A DNA stretch of 13,815 nucleotides from Pyrinomonadaceae bacterium (GCA_026786155.1 JAJAYR010000313.1:1-13815); one strand, 5' to 3'; shown: positions 1 to 7,052, counted from the first letter of the stretch. Program-made: numbers and translations. The notes: generated from the letters alone by a model not told the origin.

Positions 1-420
1 GATTTGAATAAACGATGTGTAAAAACCGCGCCTGTTATCGGGAACATGCTCGGCGACATAAACCGCCGCGCCGCCGTATTCGCCGCCCAGAGCCAAGCTT
101 TGCAAAACGCGAATCAAAAGTAAAATAATCGGCGCGGCAATCCCGATTTGCGCGTAAGTCGGCAAAAATCCGATTAGTGCCGTCGCGCCGCCCATAATCA
201 TCAGCGTTACCAGAAAAGCGTATTTGCGCCCGACAATATCGCCGATGCGCCCGAAAAATAACGCGCCGAACGGACGCACGACAAAGCCGACGGCGAACGT
301 CGCCAAATATGCGATATAGGCGAAAGTGTCGTTGCCCGGCGGATAGAAAAGCGGCGAGCAGAAATGTTACCGCAAGTTCGCTGAAAATCGAATAAGAAGT
401 TACACAGTTGAAAAAAAGAG
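1..420 (-). pseudogene. MFS transporter, metabolite:H+ symporter (MHS/ProP-like), broken 5' end
   Basis: Reading the minus strand from 360 down to 1 gives 120 codons without a stop. They match transmembrane segments 2-4 of MHS-family MFS transporters (ProP, ShiA, KgtP relatives). The stretch RPFGALFFGRIGDIVGRK is the classic MFS loop 2-3 signature, and LALGGEYGGAAVYVAEH is the conserved segment after helix 4. The family should continue upstream with a helix 1 containing a WYDF motif. Instead this frame meets TAA codons a few codons upstream, at about 367-369 and 400-402. The expected helix-1 remnant (IFSELAVTF) appears in another frame and joins the main frame at about 361, so at least one frameshift is present. 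Further upstream the similarity is poor. No start codon or ribosome site is visible. It is either a decaying pseudogene or a sequencing error; the 3' part lies outside the window. Confidence 0.65.
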
Positions 421-460
421 ATAAAACAGAAACTGACGGTCAGCGGATTTTTCTTCGACG

Positions 461-540
461 AACAGCGAATAGTTGATAGCGAAGAGCGAACAACGCCGCG
501 AGCCTGACTATTCGCTATTCGCTATCAACTGTTCGCTGTT
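461..540. repeat. Imperfect inverted repeat, 23-bp arms
   Basis: The arms at 461-483 and 518-540 are reverse complements with one mismatch in 23 positions and a 34-nt loop. The arm contains GAATAGTTGATAGCGAA. It fills most of the 361-659 gap between the broken transporter and the kinase gene. The rest of that gap (541-659) is AT-rich and presumably holds the kinase promoter, but I cannot pick a convincing -35/-10 pair. Confidence 0.75.
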
Positions 541-659
541 TATACGATAAAAACGCCGTGTTCATTGTTTAATATCTCTCAACGAGTAACTTATATTCGA
601 TTGCCGAAACAATTTGGATTTGTACTAATCTGTGATTTCACGGATTCAATCTTAAATTT

Positions 660-2648
660 ATGCCGAAAAATTCTTTAAATTTTAACGATCAATCGTTCGG
701 CGGCATTTTGCAGCATTTGCCCGATGCCGTTTTGATGATTGACGCGAAAGGTAAAATTTTTTACTCCAATCCGGCGGCGAACGAAGTTTTCGGTTTCGTG
801 CCGAATGTCAAAAACTTGCCGGAATTTATTGATATTCTGCCCGCTGATTCGCCTTTGCGAACGCCGGAAAATCTCGCCGCGCTCTGTCAAAAAGTTGCTG
901 AAAACGGTTTTTTGAAAGATTACGAAACGCGGCTTTTGGACAAAGACGGCAGAAGTATCGAAGTCAATTTGATAAAAACCGTGATTCACCAAAAAGACGG
1001 CAGTCCCGGCGGATTTTCTCTCGTCGTCCGCGATGTTACCAAGACCAGAGAAGGCGAACAGCGTATTTCGCGCCGCAACGCGCAGCTTTTCGCGCTGATT
1101 GACGTTGCCGAAGCGATTACGCAGATGACGGAAGTTGATTCTTTGCTTACAAATATCCTGAACGCGGTTTTGCGCGTGGTGAATTTGAGTTCCGGCTGCG
1201 TTCATCTTTTGAACGAAGAAAGTGAGTCGCTCGAACGCGTCGTGCAGGAAAATTTGACCGTTCGCGTTTCTTCGCTAATCAAAAGATTTGAACTCGGCGA
1301 AGGCGTTATCGGGCAAACCGCCGTGCTGGGCGAAACTTTGCTGGTTGATGACACTTCGCTCGACCGGCGCGTGGCGCGTCCTATTTCGAGCGAAAAAATC
1401 GGCTCGCTGGCGACCGTCCCGCTCATCGGACGCGGCGACGCGGTGCGCGGCGTGCTGACGCTGTTTCACGACGCGCCGCGAATCTTCACCGCGCACGAAA
1501 AATCAATGCTGACCGGCATCGGCAAACAAGTCGGCGTGGCACTCGAACGCGCTAAATTATCAGGCGAAGTTACCGACGCGCAGACCGAATGGGAAGAAAC
1601 TTTCGACGCGATGACCGACGGCGTTTCGATTCACGCGCCTTCGGGGAAAATCCGCCGCGCCAACGCATCCTTAGCGCAAATGTTCGGCGAAAAGGCGGAA
1701 ACCTTAGTCGGAATTCGCTGCTGCGAACTTTATCATAACTCGAAAACGCCGCGTCATAGCTGCACGATTATGCGAACCGTAACTGAACGCCAGCCGCAAA
1801 AAGTCGAGTTGACCGACCGAATTGACGGGCGCGTGCTTCGCATCATCACCGACTCGATTGTCAATTCGGAAAACCGCGTCATCGGTGTCGTCTGCACGAC
1901 GCGCGACGTAACCGACGAAAAACTTATCGAACGCCGTCTGATTCAGCAGGAACGCATTTCCGCCATCGGCAAAATCACCGCCGGAATCGCGCACGAAGTC
2001 GGTACGCCTTTGAATATCATTTCCGCCAATCTCGAATTTCTGCTGCGTTCGCATCAAAAACTGCAAAAGAGCGAAGAAATCACCGCCATCCGCGAACAAA
2101 CTTCCAACATCACGCAAATCGTAACGCAGTTGCTCGATTTCTCCCGCGACCGTTCGCCCGAATTCGCGGCGGTCAATATTAACGAACTGATAAAAAAAAC
2201 CGTCGGCTTGCTCAATCATCAATTGCATAATTCCGGCGTGAAAACGAATTTGCAACTTGCGCCGTATCTGCCAACGGTCGAAGGCGACGCTTCGCAGATT
2301 CAGCAGGTTTTGTTTAATCTCATTACCAACGCGCGACAGGCGACCGACACCAACGAGCAGCGCGAAAAAATTTTGAACGTCGTTACCGACACCGCATTTC
2401 TGCCAACTGAAACCTATCGCCAGCCGCACATCGTCATCACGATTTCCGATAACGGGCGCGGCATTCCCGAAGACGCGCTGCCGAATGTTTTCAACCCGTT
2501 TTTTACCGCCAACAAAGAAGGCGGAACGGGTTTGGGCTTGGCAATCAGCCACCGAATTGTGCAAAGACATCACGGAACTTTGACTATCGAAAATAATTTG
2601 ACCGAAGGCGTTGCCGTTAAAATCCGCTTGCCTTTGGGTCAAAGCTGA
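660..2648 (+). CDS. PAS-GAF-PAS sensor histidine kinase
   Basis: A 662-residue, apparently soluble sensor kinase with no transmembrane segment. Order of domains: PAS at about 12-128 (opens with ILQHLPDAVLMIDAKGKIFY), GAF at about 140-298, second PAS at about 305-425, HisKA dimerisation and phosphoacceptor domain at about 430-495, and HATPase_c at about 545-660. The phosphoacceptor is His445 in the H-box AHEVGTPLN. The ATP-binding boxes are all present: N box (FNLITNARQA), G1 (DNGRGIP), F box (FNPFFTA) and G2 (GTGLGLAIS), so the enzyme looks active. PAS2 carries a cluster of cysteines in CCELYHNSKTPRHSC that may bind a ligand or sense redox state. No receiver domain or response-regulator gene lies nearby, so it is an orphan here. 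The ATG at 660 lacks a clear Shine-Dalgarno sequence, but the PAS domain begins soon after it. Confidence 0.93.
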   Translation: MPKNSLNFNDQSFGGILQHLPDAVLMIDAKGKIFYSNPAANEVFGFVPNVKNLPEFIDILPADSPLRTPENLAALCQKVAENGFLKDYETRLLDKDGRSIEVNLIKTVIHQKDGSPGGFSLVVRDVTKTREGEQRISRRNAQLFALIDVAEAITQMTEVDSLLTNILNAVLRVVNLSSGCVHLLNEESESLERVVQENLTVRVSSLIKRFELGEGVIGQTAVLGETLLVDDTSLDRRVARPISSEKIGSLATVPLIGRGDAVRGVLTLFHDAPRIFTAHEKSMLTGIGKQVGVALERAKLSGEVTDAQTEWEETFDAMTDGVSIHAPSGKIRRANASLAQMFGEKAETLVGIRCCELYHNSKTPRHSCTIMRTVTERQPQKVELTDRIDGRVLRIITDSIVNSENRVIGVVCTTRDVTDEKLIERRLIQQERISAIGKITAGIAHEVGTPLNIISANLEFLLRSHQKLQKSEEITAIREQTSNITQIVTQLLDFSRDRSPEFAAVNINELIKKTVGLLNHQLHNSGVKTNLQLAPYLPTVEGDASQIQQVLFNLITNARQATDTNEQREKILNVVTDTAFLPTETYRQPHIVITISDNGRGIPEDALPNVFNPFFTANKEGGTGLGLAISHRIVQRHHGTLTIENNLTEGVAVKIRLPLGQS

Positions 2649-2655
2649 AATAAAA

Positions 2656-2755
2656 GTAACGCCAGCGTCCCGCTGGCTGTCGCGGGAGCGTCCCGCTCGC
2701 GCAGTGCCGGTGTGCGTCTCGCACACCGGACAGCCGCCAAGACGGACGGCGTTAC
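2656..2755. repeat. GC-rich multi-hairpin intergenic element
   Basis: A 100-nt element closed by an 8-bp inverted repeat, GTAACGCC at 2656-2663 and GGCGTTAC at 2748-2755. Inside are successive perfect hairpins: 2661-2677 (7-bp stem, TCC loop), 2682-2696 (GCGGGA/TCCCGC, GCG loop) and 2707-2729 (10-bp stem, TCT loop). A looser GCCG-rich hairpin may follow. It starts 7 nt after the kinase stop codon. The lack of a T-run argues against a simple terminator; it looks like a dispersed REP-like element. Confidence 0.75.
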
Positions 2756-2823
2756 GTCGGATTCGAGTTTGCAGCGCGGCTCCCAAACTTTGAACTTCCC
2801 GTAAATTTAGCTAAACTCATTGC

Positions 2824-3702
2824 GTGCCGAACTACGAATCAAACGAAGCCGAAAATTTTCCGTCGCCGCCGATAAAAAAAGATGTCCTTTCACCGGATTC
2901 GCCGCCGATTTCGCCCGATAATCCGCCTTGGAACAGTTGGACGGCGTTCGGCGTTTGGGCGGCGAGCGTCGTGTTTATTATTATTTTTCCGAACCTTTTT
3001 TTGCTGCCGTATCTGACAAAGCAAAGCGTTTATTTTACAAATCAAGCCGCCGTCGTCGAATTTGCGAAAAACGACCCGACGGCGGTTTTGCTGCAAATCA
3101 GCGCGATAATTCCGGCGCATATTCTGACTTTAGTTTTGGCGTGGCTGGTCGTTACGAGATTCAAAAAATTCTCTTTTCGTGAGACTCTGGGCTGGCGGTG
3201 GAACGGCTTCAACATCTGGACTTGTCTGGCAATTGTCGGCGGATTTTTCGTTTTGGCGGGCATCGCTTCCTATTATTTTCCCGAACAGGACAACGACCTT
3301 TTGCGAATTTTGAAAAGTTCGCGGACGGCGGTTTATATCGTCGCGTTTCTGGCGACTTTTACTGCGCCGCTCGTCGAAGAAGTCGTTTATCGCGGCGTTT
3401 TATATTCGGCTTTTCAGCGAACCGTTGGCGTTCCGGCGGCGGTCGCGCTGATTACTTTTCTTTTCGCGCTCGTCCACGTTCCGCAGTATTATCCGAGTTA
3501 TTCGACGATTTTTTTGATTTGTCTGCTGAGTTTGGTTTTAACTTTAGTGCGCGTCCGCACCAAGAATCTGCTGCCCTGCATCGCTCTGCACACGGTTTTT
3601 AACGGCTCGCAGTCGGTGCTGCTGATTTTACAGCCGTATCTCGAAACACTCACCGAAAACAACCAATCGCCCGCCGCTTCGTTCATTCATTTATTCAAAT
3701 AA
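2824..3702 (+). CDS. CPBP-family intramembrane metalloprotease (CAAX/Abi type)
   Basis: A 292-residue polytopic membrane protein. The N-terminal 35 residues are Pro-rich and acidic and probably cytoplasmic. Hydrophobic segments follow at about 40-63, 88-110, 130-152, 168-184, 202-218, 226-244 and 250-270. The three CPBP (Rce1/Abi) motifs are intact: EEVVYR with Glu185, Glu186 and Arg190, FALVH ending in His218, and HTVFN with His256 and Asn260. Families of this fold cleave prenylated or signal-like substrates in the membrane or confer bacteriocin self-immunity; the substrate here is unknown. The start is a GTG at 2824, chosen because no in-frame ATG precedes the conserved region, and no good ribosome site is seen. 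Upstream is the multi-hairpin element, so co-transcription with the kinase is uncertain. Confidence 0.88.
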   Translation: MPNYESNEAENFPSPPIKKDVLSPDSPPISPDNPPWNSWTAFGVWAASVVFIIIFPNLFLLPYLTKQSVYFTNQAAVVEFAKNDPTAVLLQISAIIPAHILTLVLAWLVVTRFKKFSFRETLGWRWNGFNIWTCLAIVGGFFVLAGIASYYFPEQDNDLLRILKSSRTAVYIVAFLATFTAPLVEEVVYRGVLYSAFQRTVGVPAAVALITFLFALVHVPQYYPSYSTIFLICLLSLVLTLVRVRTKNLLPCIALHTVFNGSQSVLLILQPYLETLTENNQSPAASFIHLFK

Positions 3703-3731
3703 AAAAGCGAGAGTTTTTTATTCTCTCGCTT
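3697..3731 (-). terminator. Rho-independent terminator for the FecR-domain gene
   Basis: A 9-bp stem (AAGCGAGAG at 3705-3713 with CTCTCGCTT at 3723-3731) has a 9-nt loop. Read on the minus strand the stem is followed directly by a T-run, as expected for termination of transcription coming from 5080 leftwards. On the plus strand the stem is followed by CAAAAATC, so it is a poor terminator for the protease gene, although it starts just after that stop codon. Confidence 0.6.
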
Positions 3732-3749
3732 CAAAAATCATCAGGTTTC

Positions 3750-3894
3750 GGACTTTCTCATTTTTTTAACGCCAAGATGCCAAGACGCAAAGAAAATTAA
3801 ATGTTTTCTACCATCGGCTTATGCTGTAAAAAATCTTTGCGTCCTTGCGCCTTCGCGTCTTGGCGTTAAAATTTTCCTTGAAATGAGAAAGTCC
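3750..3894. repeat. Large interrupted inverted repeat with GACGCAAAG motif
   Basis: Outer arms GGACTTTCTCA (3750-3760) and TGAGAAAGTCC (3884-3894) are perfect complements of 11 bp. Inner arms 3766-3793 and 3834-3869 share TTAACGCCAAGA and GACGCAAAGA blocks, with the right arm carrying about 8 extra bases. The inner sequence is a variant of the widespread AACGCAAAGACGCAAAG intergenic repeat that I recall from many unrelated bacteria. It sits between two converging genes. Confidence 0.75.
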
Positions 3895-3907
3895 TAAGGT
3901 AAATTTT

Positions 3908-5080
3908 CTAGTTATCTTTTTGGGGCGGAATCCTGCCCGGCGAACCGATCACCGGCGTATCGGCGACTGGCGGCGAAAGCGGCGGCGATTGGCGAACGGT
4001 GCTTGGAAACGGCGACGGCGTATCGGCTTCGCGGTCAATCGGGAATTGTCCGATTTCGCGCTGAATTCTCGCGTATGGCGGGCGAACCTGCTCATCGGTT
4101 CTTCCGCTGCCGCGACCGATTCGCGGATTTCTCACGCCCGGCGAACCGATTTGCGGCGGCGGTGTCGTGGTGATTGGCGGATTAGTAATAATCGGCGGGT
4201 TATAAATCACCGGCGGCAGATTGTAATACCAAATGTCGCTCGAATAATAAAAGCCGTAAGGCGAATTCCAGCCGTAACCGAACGGCAGAAAACAATAGCT
4301 TCCGAACGCCCGATTAAAAACCCACAGCCCGTAAGAATCGTTCAGACTCCAGCGCGAGTTGTAGAACGAACTCATCAAACTCGTGCGAACGTCGCGGTTT
4401 TGCAGTTTCGCGTTGACCTTCGCCAATTCTTTGGCGCGGGCTTTGCTGAAAATTTCAAAGTCGTCCTTTTCGCCGCGGTCGAATTTGGCGACCGAAACCT
4501 GACTGCCGTTGACCGTCGCCTGTCTGCCGCCTTTGACTTCCGTCGCGTAGATGTCGCCGACTTGCGCTTTGCCTTTCCAGACTTCGATTTTGCTCGTTCC
4601 GTCGCCCAAAACGTCCACGCGATAAACGCCGGTTTTGACGACGAAAAATTTGGCTTTCGGCGTGTTGACGGCGAAGGTGAATTCGTTGTCGGTAATAACT
4701 TCAAATATCGCGCTGCCGATGTTTAATTTCAACTGCAAATCTTCGAGCGCGGTCGTCGTGAACTCGAATTCGGAGTTTCCCGCCAGCCGCACGAACGAGC
4801 CGGGATTTAATAAAATTTCGGCTTTGCCATTTGCGCCGGTCGAAACCTTATCGCCGATTTCGAGCGTATCGCTTTTGAGCAGCAAACCGCTCGTGCCGCT
4901 CGTTCGCGCGACATTGACTTTGCCTTCGACAAAATTTACGCCGCCCGCTTTCGCCGAAATAACATACAAACTCGACGCGGCGGATACATTACGGCGCGTC
5001 TCCTCCTGCGCGAAATTTTGCGCGGAAAATAAAACGGTCAGCAAACCGAACGAAAAAACATACAACAGACTTTTTTTCAT
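3908..5080 (-). CDS. Secreted FecR-domain protein with Pro-rich tail
   Basis: A 390-residue exported protein. Residues 1-25 form a signal peptide: a Lys-Lys start, a hydrophobic core and a cleavage site near NFAQ-EE. Residues about 45-175 form a FecR domain, with GDKVSTGANGKAEILL and GSFVRLAGNSEFEF typical of the fold and a second repeat ending in VEVWKGKAQV-like sequence (here IEVWKGKAQV). Residues 235-290 are rich in Tyr, Trp and Phe (FGYGWNSPYGFYYSSDIWYY), and from 290 on the protein is Pro-rich and probably disordered. Unlike classic FecR it has no anti-sigma N-terminal helix, no transmembrane anchor and no sigma factor or TonB receptor beside it, so signalling by the Fec mechanism is unlikely. 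It is more likely a periplasmic or surface FecR-fold protein. The start is well supported: AAGGAG at 5085-5090 lies 4 nt before the ATG. Confidence 0.85.
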   Translation of the reverse strand: MKKSLLYVFSFGLLTVLFSAQNFAQEETRRNVSAASSLYVISAKAGGVNFVEGKVNVARTSGTSGLLLKSDTLEIGDKVSTGANGKAEILLNPGSFVRLAGNSEFEFTTTALEDLQLKLNIGSAIFEVITDNEFTFAVNTPKAKFFVVKTGVYRVDVLGDGTSKIEVWKGKAQVGDIYATEVKGGRQATVNGSQVSVAKFDRGEKDDFEIFSKARAKELAKVNAKLQNRDVRTSLMSSFYNSRWSLNDSYGLWVFNRAFGSYCFLPFGYGWNSPYGFYYSSDIWYYNLPPVIYNPPIITNPPITTTPPPQIGSPGVRNPRIGRGSGRTDEQVRPPYARIQREIGQFPIDREADTPSPFPSTVRQSPPLSPPVADTPVIGSPGRIPPQKDN

Positions 5081-5115
5081 TTTACTCCTTGGCGAAACTT
5101 AATATCAGTTCTTTT

Positions 5116-5144
5116 ATGGTAATCGTTTTTCACATTTATTACAA
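5116..5144 (-). promoter_or_regulatory. Possible promoter of the FecR-domain gene
   Basis: On the minus strand, TTGTAA (5144-5139) and TACCAT (5121-5116) are separated by 17 nt. Each matches the sigma-70 consensus at 4 of 6 positions. The position, about 35 nt before the start codon, is reasonable, but the match is weak. Confidence 0.28.
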
Positions 5145-5163
5145 TGTTTTTTCGCCACCGTCC

Positions 5164-5259
5164 TGTCAGAACCGTCGGCGGCAGCGGACGGTTTATGTTT
5201 GCCGGTCAAACACCTGATTTGCCACATTCAACCGTCCGCTGCCGCCGACGGTTCTGACA
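5164..5259. repeat. Perfect 30-bp inverted repeat
   Basis: Arms 5164-5193 and 5230-5259 are perfect reverse complements over 30 bp, starting TGTCAGAACCGTCGGCGG and separated by a 36-nt spacer. There is no T-run and no obvious target-site duplication. It lies in the divergent gap between the FecR-domain gene and the peptidase gene and separates their promoters. Perfect arms suggest recent arrival or ongoing conversion, as in MITE- or REP-like elements. Confidence 0.85.
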
Positions 5260-5304
5260 CACTCAAATTGAAGATTTCAACTGATATTTAGTATGATGCA
5301 ATTT

Positions 5305-6261
5305 ATGAAAATACTTTATCCAGAAATCGAGCCGTTCGATTCCGGCAAATTAAAAGTTTCCGATATTCACGAAATTTATTATGAAAGATGCGGCAGCGCG
5401 AACGGCATTCCCGTCATTTTTCTGCACGGCGGTCCCGGCGGCGGACTGATTCCGACATATCGCCGGTATTTCGACCCGCAAGCGTATCACATCATACTTT
5501 TCGACCAGCGCGGCGCGGGACAATCAACGCCGCACGCCGAACTGCGCGAAAATACGACGTGGGATTTAATCAGCGACATCGAAGCATTGCGCGAAAAATT
5601 CGGCATCGAAAAATGGGCGGTGTTCGGCGGTTCGTGGGGCAGCACTTTATCGCTGGCTTACGCCGAAACGCACCCGGAAAGAGTTTCCGCGCTTTTCTTA
5701 CGCGGCATTTTTCTGACGCGCAAAAAAGAACTCGATTGGTTTTATCAATCCGGCGCGTCGGAGATTTTCCCCGATTTCTGGGAACGCTACCGCGACGCGA
5801 TTCCCGAAGCCGAGCGCGGCGATATGATGACGGCGTATTACAAACGCTTGACCGGCGACGACGAAGCGGAACAATTAGCAGCGGCGCGGGCGTGGAGCGT
5901 CTGGGAAGGCTCGACTTCCAAACTTTATCCGAGCGATGATTTGATGGAACACTGGGAAGGCGCCCACGAAGCGTTGCAGTTAGCCCGAATCGAATGTCAT
6001 TATTTTATGAACGATTCGTTTTTCCCGACCGAAAATTATTTAATCGAAAACGTCGGTAAAATTCGCCACATTCCGACCGTCATCGTGCAGGGACGCTACG
6101 ATGTCGTCTGTCCGGCGACGAGCGCGTGGGATTTGCACCGCGCTTTCCCGGAAGCCGAATTTATTCTCGTCGCCGATGCCGGACACTCGATTTCCGAACC
6201 GGGAATCGCTTCGGCTTTGATTGACGCGACGGACAAATTTAAGGGAAAAGGTAAAAGGTAA
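5305..6261 (+). CDS. pip: Proline iminopeptidase (peptidase family S33)
   Basis: A 318-residue alpha/beta-hydrolase that removes N-terminal proline from peptides, normally cytoplasmic. The oxyanion region HGGPGGG is at 41-47. The nucleophile elbow GGSWGS gives Ser110. The acid is probably Asp266 in GRYDVVCP, and the base His294 in DAGHS. The segment FDQRGAGQSTPHA is typical of the Xanthomonas/Neisseria-type enzyme, and the length is the usual one. In-frame ATGs also occur at 5293 and 5296, but family members begin near LYPEIEP, so the ATG at 5305 fits best. None of the starts has a clear Shine-Dalgarno sequence. The last residues KGKGKR come from a simple tandem repeat that overlaps the stop codon. 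Confidence 0.93.
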   Translation: MKILYPEIEPFDSGKLKVSDIHEIYYERCGSANGIPVIFLHGGPGGGLIPTYRRYFDPQAYHIILFDQRGAGQSTPHAELRENTTWDLISDIEALREKFGIEKWAVFGGSWGSTLSLAYAETHPERVSALFLRGIFLTRKKELDWFYQSGASEIFPDFWERYRDAIPEAERGDMMTAYYKRLTGDDEAEQLAAARAWSVWEGSTSKLYPSDDLMEHWEGAHEALQLARIECHYFMNDSFFPTENYLIENVGKIRHIPTVIVQGRYDVVCPATSAWDLHRAFPEAEFILVADAGHSISEPGIASALIDATDKFKGKGKR

Positions 6262-6270
6262 AAGGTAAAA
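6246..6270 (+). repeat. AAAAGGT heptamer tandem repeat over a stop codon
   Basis: Three perfect AAAAGGT units (6246-6266) plus AAAA. The TAA stop of the peptidase gene (6259-6261) lies within the array. Since 7 is not a multiple of 3, a gain or loss of a unit would change the C-terminal residues. Confidence 0.8.
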
Positions 6271-6369
6271 TCGCTCTTTCGATGGAAACATCAAACGAAT
6301 CGCGTTATGATAAACCAATTGACGCGCCAACTTTTTCGGTCAATTAAGCGTCAGAAGAGAAGTTAAATT

Positions 6370-6543
6370 ATGAAAAAGGCTGAGAAAAATCAAAACGGAG
6401 CGGATTTGCCGCGAGCAAAGGATTTTAAGTTGCCGAAGCGTTTGACCAAAGACCAGAAGGAACTTATCGAAGCGACGCGCGAGGCACTGAAGGCACTAAA
6501 GGAAGAAGAAGTTAAGTATGGCAAAAAAGTCTTTGAATTTTAA
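6370..6543 (+). CDS. Small charged protein of 57 residues, unknown function
   Basis: A short reading frame starting at the ATG at 6370 and ending at TAA 6541-6543. The product is highly charged: a Lys-rich N-terminus (MKKAEKNQ), a middle with DFKLPKRLTKDQKELIEA, and a predicted amphipathic helix with Ala, Leu, Glu and Lys up to residue 50. There is no signal peptide or membrane segment. A purine-rich GAAGAGAAG about 6 nt upstream could serve as ribosome site. Its stop codon is 24 nt before the tatA start, so the two are probably one transcript. I do not recognise the family. It could be real or a chance frame, but the codon use looks native and the spacing favours a gene. Confidence 0.55.
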   Translation: MKKAEKNQNGADLPRAKDFKLPKRLTKDQKELIEATREALKALKEEEVKYGKKVFEF

Positions 6544-6567
6544 CGCTTGATAAAGGAAGAAATTATT

Positions 6568-6834
6568 ATGGGAAGTTTTGGAACAACGGAAATTATTTTA
6601 ATCGTCGCGGTTTTGTTTTTGCTTTTCGGCGCGAGTCGGCTGCCGCAATTGGCGAAATCTTTCGGACAGACGCACAAGGCTTTTAAAGACGGAATGCGCG
6701 AGGCTGAAGAAGAAGAACGCACCGAGCAAGCGCAAAAGCAGATTATTTCGCCCGCCGCGCCGCAGGTTAACAGTCTGAGCGACGAGCAGTTAGCGGCGGA
6801 GATGAATCGCCGGGCAGAAGTCAAACAATCGTAA
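6568..6834 (+). CDS. tatA: Sec-independent protein translocase subunit TatA/TatE
   Basis: An 88-residue protein with the standard TatA layout: a short periplasmic N-terminus (MGSFGTTE), one membrane helix (about 8-24, IILIVAVLFLLFGASRL), the FGASRLPQLAKSFGQ hinge and amphipathic helix, the FKDGM motif, and an acidic, Gln-rich cytoplasmic tail. TatA oligomers form the pore for export of folded proteins by the Tat system. The FG pair after the helix and the LP hinge are the family hallmarks. The ATG at 6568 is preferred over the TTG at 6547 because AGGAAG at 6554-6559 lies 8 nt upstream of it. No tatB or tatC gene is adjacent, which is common in many phyla. TatA, TatB and TatE cannot be separated reliably by eye; the acidic tail and lack of a TatB-type proline-rich end favour TatA/E. 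Confidence 0.9.
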   Translation: MGSFGTTEIILIVAVLFLLFGASRLPQLAKSFGQTHKAFKDGMREAEEEERTEQAQKQIISPAAPQVNSLSDEQLAAEMNRRAEVKQS

Positions 6835-6912
6835 AGTTTGAAGACCGGAAGGTGAAAAGGTTTTCGGTGAATTTTCAAATTTTAGGTTCAACAATTTTTC
6901 AAAAAGTATTAC

Positions 6913-6995
6913 TTCGGAATAGATGAGCGGTGAAAGATGATAACTGATAGATTTCATCTCTCAGCTATTATCTCGCATCTCTCATCTATTCCGAA
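6913..6995. repeat. Palindromic repeat, TTCGGAATAG family, copy 1
   Basis: Arms TTCGGAATAGATGAG (6913-6927) and CTCATCTATTCCGAA (6981-6995) are perfect 15-bp complements. Inside, purine-rich GATGA-type words continue the stem imperfectly. The same ends occur in the element at 9266-9350, so this is a dispersed family. It fills the gap between the converging tatA and methyltransferase-like genes. Confidence 0.85.
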
Positions 6996-7052
6996 TCGTT
7001 TTTCTCATCACCGCAATTTGCGAAATGCCGCCGGATTTTGAGCGTTTTCGTT

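Noticed and set aside
461..540. CRISPR array
   Set aside because: Only two inverted arms, no direct repeats with spacers, and no cas genes. The same holds for the other palindromes in the window.
630..645. CRP-like operator TGTGATTTCACGG before the kinase
   Set aside because: The half-sites are too close together for a CRP/FNR box (2 nt in place of 4-6), so it is likely a chance short palindrome.
1704..2786. Long antisense frame of 360 codons on the minus strand
   Set aside because: It lies fully opposite the kinase domains, which have clear family motifs. The antisense product has no recognisable domain.
3920..4726. Plus-strand frame of 268 codons
   Set aside because: It is Arg-rich shadow sequence opposite the FecR-domain gene, which has a signal peptide and a good ribosome site.
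6282..6347. Possible 21-residue leader peptide before the small ORF
   Set aside because: No ribosome site and no supporting feature beyond an open frame; too short to trust.
6319..6347. Promoter with TTGACG upstream of the 57-residue gene
   Set aside because: The -35 match is good, but the hexamers 15-18 nt downstream match TATAAT at only about 3 positions.
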